From positions 1-64,000 of the IMG/VR virus record IMGVR_UViG_3300042889_001503: 64,000 nucleotides of DNA; one strand, 5' to 3'. Source of the DNA: a virus. Positions 44,541 to 53,043 of this stretch are shown in pieces (positions within the stretch are counted from its first letter, which is position 1; the number at the start of each line of letters is the position of its first letter). The notes beneath the pieces are model-generated. The model was given only the letters and a program-made list of their open reading frames with translations. It was not told the origin of the DNA and ran no database searches. The translations under genes and the position numbers were made by a program.

Positions 44541-45352
44541 TACGATTCTTGAGATTCGTATTTTATGGCTCTGTCATTAATAAAGAAAAACTCTTTTTTT
44601 GCTGACTCTACCCAAAATTTAACCTCGTCCGGGGAAATGATATCGTCACCATTTTTGTAATTCCAAAAAATAGAACCTTCACGTAAGTTCATATGTTTGT
44701 AACCAATTTTAGGAATTGTCATAATTCTTATTGAGTTGTATGTCATTCTTAAAAAGAATTCGTACCCAAAGGTTAATTTAAACGATGGTTTTAACAATCC
44801 ATAATCAATGAATGATTCTTTTTTAATTACTATCCCTGATAGTTGGAAATTTTGATAATCCATTAACGTTTCATTTGTTAAGATTCCCATTTCAGGTGTA
44901 AAATTTGCTGCGAATGTTGCCTCATTAGTGAAACCCGCAAAATTTGTGTTTTGGTCTACGTCAACAACTATTGGTAAAAATGCCGATACCTCAGGATATA
45001 TTTCAGAATATTTAAGAACGTTCTTAAACCAAATTGAAGAATATTCATCATCAAATTCAAACAATGAAACCCACGTTGATTTTGCACTTCTAACACCATA
45101 GTTAATTTGTGCCGAGTAATTTGGTTCTTTAGTCCACTCAACTTTAATTACCGGTAAATCACCAAAGTCAAAATCGTTTAAGTATTCAACTAAAGATGTT
45201 TCGTTAGTATGAACAATAACAAGTTCTTTTATTTCTGTTTTTTGTATTCTTAACGAATCGATAGCTTTTTTAAAGTATTCGTCAAAATCTCGTGCTTTAG
45301 ACGATTTAATCGGTAAGATAACCGATACATCAAATGTTTTAATTTCTTCCAT
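44540..45352 (-). CDS. Family 2-type glycosyltransferase
   Basis: 270 aa GT-A fold. The N-terminus VSVILPIKSSKARDFDEYF, the phrase NYSAQINYGVRSAKSTWVSL and the metal-binding region FEFDDEY (about 117-123) fit GT2 enzymes that transfer from nucleotide sugars. A helix with GYEFFLRMTYNS follows. It belongs to a run of sugar genes on the minus strand and is translationally linked with the sigma gene. The acceptor is unknown; virion protein, host glycan and DNA are all possible. Confidence 0.75.
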   Translation of the reverse strand: MEEIKTFDVSVILPIKSSKARDFDEYFKKAIDSLRIQKTEIKELVIVHTNETSLVEYLNDFDFGDLPVIKVEWTKEPNYSAQINYGVRSAKSTWVSLFEFDDEYSSIWFKNVLKYSEIYPEVSAFLPIVVDVDQNTNFAGFTNEATFAANFTPEMGILTNETLMDYQNFQLSGIVIKKESFIDYGLLKPSFKLTFGYEFFLRMTYNSIRIMTIPKIGYKHMNLREGSIFWNYKNGDDIISPDEVKFWVESAKKEFFFINDRAIKYESQES

Positions 45353-45359
45353 ATTGTTC

Positions 45360-46415
45360 TTAAATTGTTTGTAGTTTAGATAATTGTTCAGTAAAAGATT
45401 CTTGTCTTGACGTTAAATATTTATCAAATAATTCAACAGATTCTTTTTCAAAAGATTCTTTAGTTGGTAATGAATCAACAGTTTTTTTCATTTGAATAAA
45501 TAAGTTTTCGTTTACATTATCCTCTAACCAATTTTGTAAATAATCGGCAATGAAGTCAACTAATTGTATTTTATTGTTAATCCATAAACCATTTTCCTCA
45601 CTCATCCATTCAGGAATTAAACTAGGAACTAAACCTAATACAGGTATTCCACATTTCATAGATTCTAATGGGTATGTTCCATAAGCACTTGTCTCATCAA
45701 TCCATACTGATAAACAAGATTCTTCCAACCCGGTTGAAAATTCTTTTTCTGTTAGACTTCTCATATCTCTGAAGGTTACCCATCTATATTGAGGAAATTT
45801 AATGTAGAATGTTTTAATTAAGTTAACCGTATCTCTTTGGTCTCTTGAATGTACTGTAATGATTGGTTTTGCGGGTAAGGTTTGAGGTTTAAAACTATCA
45901 GAAATGTATGGAGTTAAGATATCAAAAGATATGTTTCTCATAACACTTTCGATTTGTTCTTTTTGTTTGTTTGATGTTGTTATACATTTTAAAAATCCTA
46001 AGTCACTCCAAGATTGTCCTGGCTGTAACGTTTCTAACATATGGTCGTATGATTGACATAATACAATTTTACCACAAGGTAAATTGTTAACTTGAGACAT
46101 AACAAAACCGTATAGTTCCGGGATGATAATTAAGTCTTCCGGAGAAACATCTAAATTCTGACCCTCAATTGATTTATGTGGTATTACCATATATTCTTCA
46201 CCTAACCATTCAGATACACCAGTGTAATCAGGAGTTTCGTGTAAAATAATTGGGTTATACCCGGCGTTTAATAATGATAACGCTAATCTATAGATGTAAG
46301 CAATAGATGCTTTAGCGTTACCTTTGGTGTCTTGAGCAATAAGATAAATTCTAGATTTCTTATTTTTCATATTCTCAATAGACAATTCTAATTTTGTAAT
46401 TTGTTCTTGATTCAT
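45360..46415 (-). CDS. GT-B glycosyltransferase
   Basis: 351 aa. A two-domain GT-B layout: an N-terminal domain with RIYLIAQDTKGNAKASIAYIYRLALSLLNAGY and a C-terminal domain with a GT4-like donor site, ETSAYGTYPLESMKCGIPVLGL (about 245-266). The motif E-x7-E is changed (LEESCLSVWIDETSAYGTYPLESM), but overall form is kept. It is adjacent to the GT2 gene. Donor and acceptor are not readable. Confidence 0.75.
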   Translation of the reverse strand: MNQEQITKLELSIENMKNKKSRIYLIAQDTKGNAKASIAYIYRLALSLLNAGYNPIILHETPDYTGVSEWLGEEYMVIPHKSIEGQNLDVSPEDLIIIPELYGFVMSQVNNLPCGKIVLCQSYDHMLETLQPGQSWSDLGFLKCITTSNKQKEQIESVMRNISFDILTPYISDSFKPQTLPAKPIITVHSRDQRDTVNLIKTFYIKFPQYRWVTFRDMRSLTEKEFSTGLEESCLSVWIDETSAYGTYPLESMKCGIPVLGLVPSLIPEWMSEENGLWINNKIQLVDFIADYLQNWLEDNVNENLFIQMKKTVDSLPTKESFEKESVELFDKYLTSRQESFTEQLSKLQTI

Positions 46416-46416
46416 A

Positions 46417-46695
46417 TTATATTTTATTTAGTAAGTTTTTATAAAGTAGCGTGTTAAACGCAATTTTAAATGGTATTGATAAATTGTTAGTACCCTTTGC
46501 ACCTAATTGTTCATCAATCTCTTCCGGTTCGTCCATAATTATTTCCATCATTAATTTAACCGTTTCATATTTAATTATACTAATGTGGGTTGATTCTGTA
46601 ATACCTGAGGTAACAACTTTATCCCCTTTAATTTGAACGTAGTCATCTATTTTGTCTAAATCCAAATAATAATTTTCACCTAATACTTTTAACAT
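46417..46695 (-). CDS. Hypothetical protein, 92 aa
   Basis: A small acidic protein (LGENYYLDLDKIDDYVQIKG; then ISIIKYETVKLMMEIIMDEP). No family is recognised. It lies one base after one gene and shares a base with the next, so it is part of the leftward operon. Confidence 0.62.
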   Translation of the reverse strand: MLKVLGENYYLDLDKIDDYVQIKGDKVVTSGITESTHISIIKYETVKLMMEIIMDEPEEIDEQLGAKGTNNLSIPFKIAFNTLLYKNLLNKI

Positions 46696-47291
46696 TATAT
46701 TATTTTTGTTAATTCAAATTCTAATTCTTTAATTGTTGTTATAGAATTGTCTAATTTGATATGTTTATTGTATTCCGTTTGATATTGTATGATAATTTTA
46801 TCATCCGGATGTTCTAATAATAAGGCGGGATTAGCCGTAAGTAAAACATCAATTTCGTCCCACATTGAATTTATTGTCATATTACTATAGAATTTTACTT
46901 TTTCTATCTGACAACCAAATTTTGATAAGAAGAATAACGATGATGGTTTTGACCTACCCATTTCATCAGACACAATTAATATGTCGTGATTATCTCTTAA
47001 ATTTACGTATATCTCATTTAAATCATTGAAGGTTGAATATTCAGTTGATTGAGAGTGTCCAAAAATTTCCATAGGAAACTCCTCATATAAAAATGAATAT
47101 AATTCTTCGTCCGTTTGGAACTTAAAATGATTTCTAAGATTTAAACTATCTACCGGTAGGGATATCTCATATTTAAAAGATTCTTCGTCTTCCAACCCCT
47201 CCGTCTTATCTATCATATATTTTTGATAGGTTTGTTCTATTTTATCTATTGTATTTCTTAATACTCCGTTAATCTCAATTGCTATTCTCAT
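46695..47291 (-). CDS. HAD-like protein with altered catalytic aspartate
   Basis: 198 aa. The start RIAIEINGVLRNTIDKIEQTY aligns with HAD motif I (normally DxDGVL), but the nucleophile positions are Glu and Asn (EIN). ILIVSDEMGRSKPSSLFFLSKF looks like motifs II/III. Loss of the nucleophile suggests a non-phosphatase binding role or a changed activity. It overlaps the PhoH gene by 17 bases, implying translational coupling. Confidence 0.65.
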   Translation of the reverse strand: MRIAIEINGVLRNTIDKIEQTYQKYMIDKTEGLEDEESFKYEISLPVDSLNLRNHFKFQTDEELYSFLYEEFPMEIFGHSQSTEYSTFNDLNEIYVNLRDNHDILIVSDEMGRSKPSSLFFLSKFGCQIEKVKFYSNMTINSMWDEIDVLLTANPALLLEHPDDKIIIQYQTEYNKHIKLDNSITTIKELEFELTKII

Positions 47292-48036
47292 CCGGTTCGT
47301 TATCGTATTTACGTAATATCTTACTAATTAATGGGTTTCGTACAATATCGTTTTTATCTTTAAATTCAAACGTTGACACATAGTCATCATCTCTAAACTT
47401 TTCGATTGCGTCCCATAAACCACTGTGGGTTTTATTTTTATATTTGTCCGATTGTTCCACATCACCTGATATGAAGAATTTACTGTTAAACCCAATTCTT
47501 GTTAAAAGAAGTTTCATTTGACTTGGCGAGGCATTCTGACCTTCTTCAAATATTAGAATAGAATTATCAATATTCATACCTCTCATAAACGCTAATGCAA
47601 ATACTTCAATAACTTCAATCTCTTTAAGTTTTTCACGAGATTCTTTTCCAATAATTTTATTTAATAAATAATATGATGGAAAAATATATGGGTCTAATTT
47701 TTCTTCTACGTTACCGGGTAGTGAACCTAATTTTTCTTCGGCTTCAACCGCCGGTCTAACAATGATAATTTTCTCATAAGGAGTTTTTGGGTCTGATAAT
47801 AAATCAATTGCAGCTTTCATTGTTATGTAACTTTTACCAACGCCCGCTGGTCCGGAACAAACAGTAATTTCACTTTCAATTAGAGTATCGTAATACTTTT
47901 TTTGATTTACTGTTAAAAACTTTTCTTTAGTTTTTCTCCTGATGATTTGACCAATTAAATCTTTTTTACTTACCGGTTTACCGGTGACTTCCGGAGTCGG
48001 AGTTGTTGTTGGTTTTCTTTTTCTAGCTTCAGCCAT
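47275..48036 (-). CDS. phoH: PhoH-like ATPase
   Basis: 253 aa. Walker A SGPAGVGKSY (61-70), the conserved VRPAVEAEEKLGSLPGN (about 93-109) and a Walker B of the form ILIFEEGQNAS (160-170), in which the usual Asp-Glu is Glu-Glu; then LLLTRIGFNSKFFISGD. PhoH proteins are common in large phages and are linked to RNA metabolism or phosphate stress, but the reaction is unsettled. The first 35 residues are a basic, Pro/Thr-rich extension. It starts eight bases after the Gmd stop codon. Confidence 0.9.
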   Translation of the reverse strand: MAEARKRKPTTTPTPEVTGKPVSKKDLIGQIIRRKTKEKFLTVNQKKYYDTLIESEITVCSGPAGVGKSYITMKAAIDLLSDPKTPYEKIIIVRPAVEAEEKLGSLPGNVEEKLDPYIFPSYYLLNKIIGKESREKLKEIEVIEVFALAFMRGMNIDNSILIFEEGQNASPSQMKLLLTRIGFNSKFFISGDVEQSDKYKNKTHSGLWDAIEKFRDDDYVSTFEFKDKNDIVRNPLISKILRKYDNEPDENSN

Positions 48037-48043
48037 TTTTTAA

Positions 48044-49033
48044 TTATTGTTGTTTATAATATGTTAACCAATGTTCAATCATTTCGTCTAACATAGTTTC
48101 AAAGGTATAGTCGTGAGTCCATCCCGTTGCTTTTACTAATTTTGATGGGTCACCTTTTAAATTATGTAATTCTTCCGGTCTTAAAAACTTCTCATCTTGT
48201 TTCACATATAATTCCCAATCTAAATCTAATTTTCCAAAAACATACTCACATAGGTCTTGTACTGAATGTGATATCCCTGTTGCACATACAAAATCATCAG
48301 GTTTATCCAATTGAAGAATCTCCCACATTACTTTAACATAATCTTTAGCGTGTCCCCAATCTCGAGTAGCATCTAAGTTACCTAGTTTAAGTTCATTCGA
48401 TAATCCAAATTTAATTTTAACGGCCTCTTTACAGACTTTATTAGTTACAAAGTTAGTTCCTCTTCTTGGTGATTCGTGGTTGAATAATATTCCGTTTGAT
48501 ATGAACATACCATAAGAATTTCTATAGTTACGACAAATATTGTAACTAAAAACTTTGGCACATCCGTAAGGTGATACAGGGTTCAATGGTGTAGTTTCTC
48601 TTTGATATCCATCGGTATCAATTGAATTACCAAACATTTCTGATGATGACGCTTGATAAATTTTAATAGATGGGTCTAATAATTTAACCGACTCTAAAAC
48701 ATTTAAAGTTCCTATTCCAGTAACATTTGCGGTGTATAATGGTTGGTCAAATGATATTCTTACGTGTGACTGAGCGGCTAAATTATATATCTCAATTGGT
48801 TTAACCTCACTAATAACTCGTACTAATGATGATAAGTCAGTTAAATCAGCGTAATGTAATTTAACTTTATCATATACTTTATCCAATCTTGATGTTTGAT
48901 TTTCTGCTACTGAATTTCTTTTTAAAGTTCCGTGAACTTCATATCCTTTTTCTATTAAGAATTCTGCAAGATAAGAACCATCTTGACCATTAATCCCTGT
49001 AATTAAAGCAATTTTATTTTCTTGTGTTTTCAT
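48044..49033 (-). CDS. gmd: GDP-mannose 4,6-dehydratase
   Basis: 329 aa, extended SDR. It turns GDP-D-mannose into GDP-4-keto-6-deoxy-D-mannose. Seen: NADP-binding LITGINGQDGSYLAE (11-24), the family mark KRNSVAENQTSRLD, catalytic S130/E132 in QASSSEMFG and Y156/K160 in SPYGCAK, and later NHESPRRGTNFVT. Length is slightly short of the usual 340-370 aa but the domains are complete. It overlaps the next sugar gene by 20 bases. It provides the shared precursor for fucose, colitose or perosamine. Confidence 0.93.
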   Translation of the reverse strand: MKTQENKIALITGINGQDGSYLAEFLIEKGYEVHGTLKRNSVAENQTSRLDKVYDKVKLHYADLTDLSSLVRVISEVKPIEIYNLAAQSHVRISFDQPLYTANVTGIGTLNVLESVKLLDPSIKIYQASSSEMFGNSIDTDGYQRETTPLNPVSPYGCAKVFSYNICRNYRNSYGMFISNGILFNHESPRRGTNFVTNKVCKEAVKIKFGLSNELKLGNLDATRDWGHAKDYVKVMWEILQLDKPDDFVCATGISHSVQDLCEYVFGKLDLDWELYVKQDEKFLRPEELHNLKGDPSKLVKATGWTHDYTFETMLDEMIEHWLTYYKQQ

Positions 49034-49916
49034 AATTTTCTATAAACCAATTTATTGTTTCTTTTAATCCCTGTTCAATTGGGGTAAATTCAAAATTAGG
49101 TAAATACGATTTTAATTTTGAATTATCCGATGGTTTTCTAAATTGACCATCAGGTTTTGTTTTGTCAAATATTACTTTCCCTTTAAAGTTAAACTCATTA
49201 ACTAATAAATCAACCAAATCTTTAATACTAATTTCATTTGAGTTACTGAATATAATAGGTTCTGATTCATTATAATTGTCTAAGGCCCATTCAGATAATT
49301 TTGCGATATCTTTAGAATATATAAATTCCCTTAATGGTGTTCCACTACCCCAAACAACAAAATCAGCGTTATCTCTTTGAGCGTTATACATTTTATGTAA
49401 TAACATAGGGATTACGTGACCGGTGTCTAATGAAAAATTATCATTTGGTCCGTAAATGTTTGTTGGGATTACTGACACATATTCTAACCCATATTGTTCC
49501 CTATAAGCTCTTATTTGAATATCAGCCATTCTTTTTGCGTATGCGTATGGGTAATTTGAAAAGTGAGGGGCTCCTAAGTGAATTTTTTTCTCAGTTATTG
49601 GGTATTCAATATTGTCCGGAAATACACAAGTTGATAAAAATGATACTAATTTTTTAACATTATTTTTTCTGGCCGATTCAATAACGTTAGTGTTAATCAT
49701 TATGTTATCGTAAAAAAACTCTCCTTTATAATTCATATTGGCACTAAGACCACCTACTTTACCGGCACAATGAATAACGTGAGTTGGTTTATGGTATTCA
49801 AACATTTTATCGGTTTCTTCAATATTTCTCAAATCATACTCTTTACCAATTTTTACATCAGAAGTAATGGAAGAACCAACTAAACCATTACCACCGGTTA
49901 CTAATAATTTTTTCAT
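49014..49916 (-). CDS. GDP-fucose synthase-type epimerase/reductase (possible ColC)
   Basis: 300 aa SDR. VTGGNGLVGSS (6-16), HCAGKVGGLSANM (49-61), catalytic Y124/K128 in YPYAYAKRM, and IPTNIYGPNDNF followed by VWGSGTPLREFIYS are the marks of the GDP-L-fucose synthase family, which performs 3,5- or 5-epimerisation and 4-reduction. Next to a ColD-like gene it may instead make GDP-L-colitose (ColC role). Distinguishing the two from sequence alone is unsafe. Its end overlaps gmd and its ATG overlaps the stop region of the PLP enzyme gene by four bases. Confidence 0.85.
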   Translation of the reverse strand: MKKLLVTGGNGLVGSSITSDVKIGKEYDLRNIEETDKMFEYHKPTHVIHCAGKVGGLSANMNYKGEFFYDNIMINTNVIESARKNNVKKLVSFLSTCVFPDNIEYPITEKKIHLGAPHFSNYPYAYAKRMADIQIRAYREQYGLEYVSVIPTNIYGPNDNFSLDTGHVIPMLLHKMYNAQRDNADFVVWGSGTPLREFIYSKDIAKLSEWALDNYNESEPIIFSNSNEISIKDLVDLLVNEFNFKGKVIFDKTKPDGQFRKPSDNSKLKSYLPNFEFTPIEQGLKETINWFIENYENTRK

Positions 49917-51064
49917 ATATTTTCGTTAACAATTTTAATTACTTTAGTTATTTCTTCTTCAGTCATTTGGTGATTGTTTGGTAAGTATAAACCATATTCG
50001 TGTACTAACTTTGAATTAGGTAATTCTTGTTTCCCATATCTTTCATACCAAAATGGGTGTTCGTTTATTGACCCACAAATTAATGGTCGACATTCGATAT
50101 CATTATTTTGTAATTCAGTTATCAATCTGTCAAGATTTTTAGTTATTATAGGATAAGAAAAATTTGACACATAGGAATTACTTGTTGGTTTAACCTCCCA
50201 AAAATCATTTTTGATACCTTCTTTATATCTTATGTAATTCTTATATCTAGATTCAACAATATGGTCTAATTTATCCATTTGTTGAATTCCGATAAACGCT
50301 TGTAAGTCAGTTGCTCTTAAATTAAACCCCGGGTAATAAAAGGTGTATAATGATTTAAAATCATTAACCTTATATTTTTCGCGTAATTCTTTTTGTTTCG
50401 ATAAAGGTAAATCTCTGTCCCACCCGTGCGACCTAATGGATAATAAAATATGATACAATTCTTCATTATCTGTTGATACCATACCACCTTCAATTGTTGA
50501 CATATGATGTCCAAAATAAAATGAAAAGGTTGATAAATCTCCAAAAGTTCCTAAATGTTTATCACCGTATTTTGAACCAATAGATTCACAAGTATCCTCA
50601 ATTAATAAAATATCATTTTCTTCACATAGCTCAATGATTTCTTTCATATGATTAGGAAAACCTAATACGTGAACTAATATAATTGCGGAAGGGTTTTCTT
50701 CTTTAATTAACGTTTTTAAATGGTTAATATCTAAACCTAAATTATCCTTATCACAATCACACATAATAGGCGTTAATCCTAATTGTATTGCCGGTGTCAC
50801 AGTAGTTACCCAAGAAACTGCTGGAACAATAATTTTATTATTTTTTAACTTACCGGATAGTATTAACGAATAAATCGCCGCTAAATTGGCTGAAGACCCG
50901 GAATTCACAAATACCGAATACTTACACCCTAACCATTTAGACCATAAGTCCTCAAAAGTTGTTGTTAATTCTCCTTTAGTTAATCTTGGATTGGTTTTTA
51001 ACCATTCTATTAATTTGGTGATGTCATCAAAATCAATAGTGTCCTTTACTAGTTTAATACTCAT
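49913..51064 (-). CDS. PLP-dependent sugar 3-dehydratase (ColD-like)
   Basis: 383 aa, DegT/DnrJ/EryC1 fold. Seen: NSGSSANLAAIYSLI (54-68), LIEDTCESIGSKYG (154-167) and, at the Schiff-base site, FSFYFGHHMSTIEGGM. There H186 stands where aminotransferases have the PLP-binding Lys. A His at this place is the hallmark of ColD and RfbH/E1 3-deoxygenation enzymes. With Gmd and the SDR next to it, the likely reaction is GDP-4-keto-6-deoxymannose to the 3,6-dideoxy form. It could be another 3-dehydratase of the same class; a simple transaminase is unlikely. Confidence 0.82.
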   Translation of the reverse strand: MSIKLVKDTIDFDDITKLIEWLKTNPRLTKGELTTTFEDLWSKWLGCKYSVFVNSGSSANLAAIYSLILSGKLKNNKIIVPAVSWVTTVTPAIQLGLTPIMCDCDKDNLGLDINHLKTLIKEENPSAIILVHVLGFPNHMKEIIELCEENDILLIEDTCESIGSKYGDKHLGTFGDLSTFSFYFGHHMSTIEGGMVSTDNEELYHILLSIRSHGWDRDLPLSKQKELREKYKVNDFKSLYTFYYPGFNLRATDLQAFIGIQQMDKLDHIVESRYKNYIRYKEGIKNDFWEVKPTSNSYVSNFSYPIITKNLDRLITELQNNDIECRPLICGSINEHPFWYERYGKQELPNSKLVHEYGLYLPNNHQMTEEEITKVIKIVNENI

Positions 51065-51833
51065 ATATGTCTTTAATTGTTAAGTTGATTAGGTCGTTAT
51101 AATCTATTGTTTTTTCGCAACTATAATAACCACCTCTTTTTATTTTTAAGTTATTGGATTCGTCGTATTCTATGTAATCTATAATGTTTTTATTTAATTT
51201 TGTAAAGATGTCCTCAATAAACTTTTGAACATTGATTAATTCACCTAAACCAACAATACAATCTTTATCGGCTTTTAATGAAACATCAACAATGTTTTTA
51301 GGGTGGGTTAAATCTCTATTAAAATTAATATCACCAATAGATATTTTTTTATCGTTCAGTATTGAATCAAATATTTTACCAAAGAGAAACCCTTCTTTTC
51401 TATAAACAGAATTAAAGTTAAATGGGTAGATTATTATTACGTTAGGGTAAACATCTCTGTTATGATTAATATAGTTACAGAGAATTTCTTTTGATTTAAT
51501 ATATGGTGAGTAATTATAGTTATACTCATCACTTAGGGAGACACACCCGTCGTATTTATTCCACAATTCTGATGTTGAATAAATGATGACCTTATTTGAG
51601 ATGTCTTTAAACTTATTAATAACTTCTAACGTATAATCAAAATTAGTTTTTATAAAAAACTCATCAGATTCATTTAAAAAAGTTCGTTGTTCCGCAAATA
51701 ATAAAAAAACCTTGTCATACTTTTTAGAACAAAGTGTTGCAAAATCTATGTTTCGGGACGATATTTTTTCATAATCATTGGGGAAATAATGACTTAACTG
51801 AGATGTATTCCCAATTACTAAATTACTCAACAC
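51054..51833 (-). CDS. SDR-like sugar-nucleotide enzyme, divergent
   Basis: 259 aa with a GTG start (51833); the ATG of the downstream ColD-like gene lies within its end. A degenerate Rossmann start (LSNLVIGNTSQLSHYF) is followed by VIIYSTSELWNKYDG and YNYSPYIKSKEI with a YxxxK pair, then NVIIIYPFNFNSVYRKEGFL, as in extended SDR enzymes. The glycine pattern is unusual. Probably an NAD(P)-dependent epimerase or reductase in the same sugar pathway; substrate not known. Confidence 0.65.
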   Translation of the reverse strand: MLSNLVIGNTSQLSHYFPNDYEKISSRNIDFATLCSKKYDKVFLLFAEQRTFLNESDEFFIKTNFDYTLEVINKFKDISNKVIIYSTSELWNKYDGCVSLSDEYNYNYSPYIKSKEILCNYINHNRDVYPNVIIIYPFNFNSVYRKEGFLFGKIFDSILNDKKISIGDINFNRDLTHPKNIVDVSLKADKDCIVGLGELINVQKFIEDIFTKLNKNIIDYIEYDESNNLKIKRGGYYSCEKTIDYNDLINLTIKDIYEY

Positions 51834-52167
51834 CTTTATATAATTTTACCGAATCCTCAATTAATGATTTACCTTGACTTATTGAATTATCAACCATCCG
51901 ATTTATTGCCTCAACATATTTAGGTCGTTTACTTTTAAAACAGATGTCAATTTTTTTCTTTAACACAGCAATTTCAGAGTCGGTTTTAGCATCACTAATG
52001 GCGTCTTCTAAATACCACATTCTACAATGTAATATGGATAATTTTTCAATCACCTCACCTAAATTATCGGTTTCAATGATATCATCAGGTAATTCAACAT
52101 TTTTATTTTTAGTTAAAATTTCTAATGTTTTATTTTTAATTATTTCTTCAATTTTTTCACCTATCAT
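51823..52167 (-). CDS. DUF4254-like helical protein
   Basis: 114 aa, all helical. LSILHCRMWYLEDAISDAKT, followed by LKKKIDICFKSKRPKYVEAI, resembles DUF4254, a family seen in Bacteroidota next to glycosyltransferases, with unknown function. It overlaps the SDR gene by 11 bases and belongs to the sugar operon. Confidence 0.62.
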   Translation of the reverse strand: MIGEKIEEIIKNKTLEILTKNKNVELPDDIIETDNLGEVIEKLSILHCRMWYLEDAISDAKTDSEIAVLKKKIDICFKSKRPKYVEAINRMVDNSISQGKSLIEDSVKLYKGVE

Positions 52168-52169
52168 AA

Positions 52170-53039
52170 TTATTTAATTTTTAAATTTATTTCATTTTGT
52201 ATTGTTGTTATCATATTAGGATAATTTAAATTATTTGACCATAAATTTTTATTTTTACCATCATAATAAAATATACCTTCAGATTCATTAAATGTGAATG
52301 AAATGAATGTTTTTTTATCGTCATTAAAATTTTCTTTAGTATGTGTAAAACAAAATGGTCCGGAAGCCCTTCCTACAATAATATCACAATGATTTGAAAT
52401 TAGACTAATTTGTAATAAATCAGGTAATGATTCTGTTATTTGTGGATATGTTGTAATAACATTAGAATTATTTTCATATAATTGATTAGTACTTAAAAAT
52501 AAACAATTAGGGTTATTTTCAGACAAATTTTCAACAATAGGTGTGAAACTAAAATTATGTGATTGACTTGAATTTACATTACCGTCACAAACTAAAATAA
52601 TTAAATCATATTTTAGTTTTAATTCTTTTATTTTGTTTACAATATTATCATGCGATTTTAAATTAGTATTAATCACAGAGGGTAAATACTTATTAAAATC
52701 ATTATCTAATTCAATATTATAGAAATCACAAATATCGGTAACTAATTTAAAATGATTAATAAATGAACAACCAGGAATAGGTTGGTGTGATACATAAATC
52801 ATTTGTTTTTGTCCTATCCAAGTATTCACAATATTATTTTCTAAATTTGTGTTGTGAATATCATAATTTCCGGGGATACCCACAATTTCATTAACTTCAG
52901 GTAAATCTTCAAATAATGGTGATTGTAGATTATGATAGTATGTAATGTTATAATGGTTTTTTAAAATATTAATTAATATTCTTGAGTAAAATATATCACC
53001 ATTGTGGAAATGATTATATAATGTTATATTGTTTTTCAT
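52170..53039 (-). CDS. Putative GT-B glycosyltransferase (GT9-like)
   Basis: The start is set at the ATG at 53039 (MKNNITLYNHFHNGDIFYSR), four bases after the upstream stop; a longer in-frame start at 53087 would overlap that gene by 44 bases. About 289 aa. The opening with HNGDIFYSRILINIL resembles the heptosyltransferase-type GT-B start, and ISLISNHCDIIVGRASGPF resembles the donor-side helix. Very Asn-rich and AT-rich. Family assignment is tentative; context supports glycan transfer. Confidence 0.58.
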   Translation of the reverse strand: MKNNITLYNHFHNGDIFYSRILINILKNHYNITYYHNLQSPLFEDLPEVNEIVGIPGNYDIHNTNLENNIVNTWIGQKQMIYVSHQPIPGCSFINHFKLVTDICDFYNIELDNDFNKYLPSVINTNLKSHDNIVNKIKELKLKYDLIILVCDGNVNSSQSHNFSFTPIVENLSENNPNCLFLSTNQLYENNSNVITTYPQITESLPDLLQISLISNHCDIIVGRASGPFCFTHTKENFNDDKKTFISFTFNESEGIFYYDGKNKNLWSNNLNYPNMITTIQNEINLKIK

Positions 53040-53043
53040 ATTA

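Noticed and set aside
49913-51064. Annotation as perosamine synthase or another sugar aminotransferase
   Set aside because: The Schiff-base Lys is replaced by His, as in 3-dehydratases.
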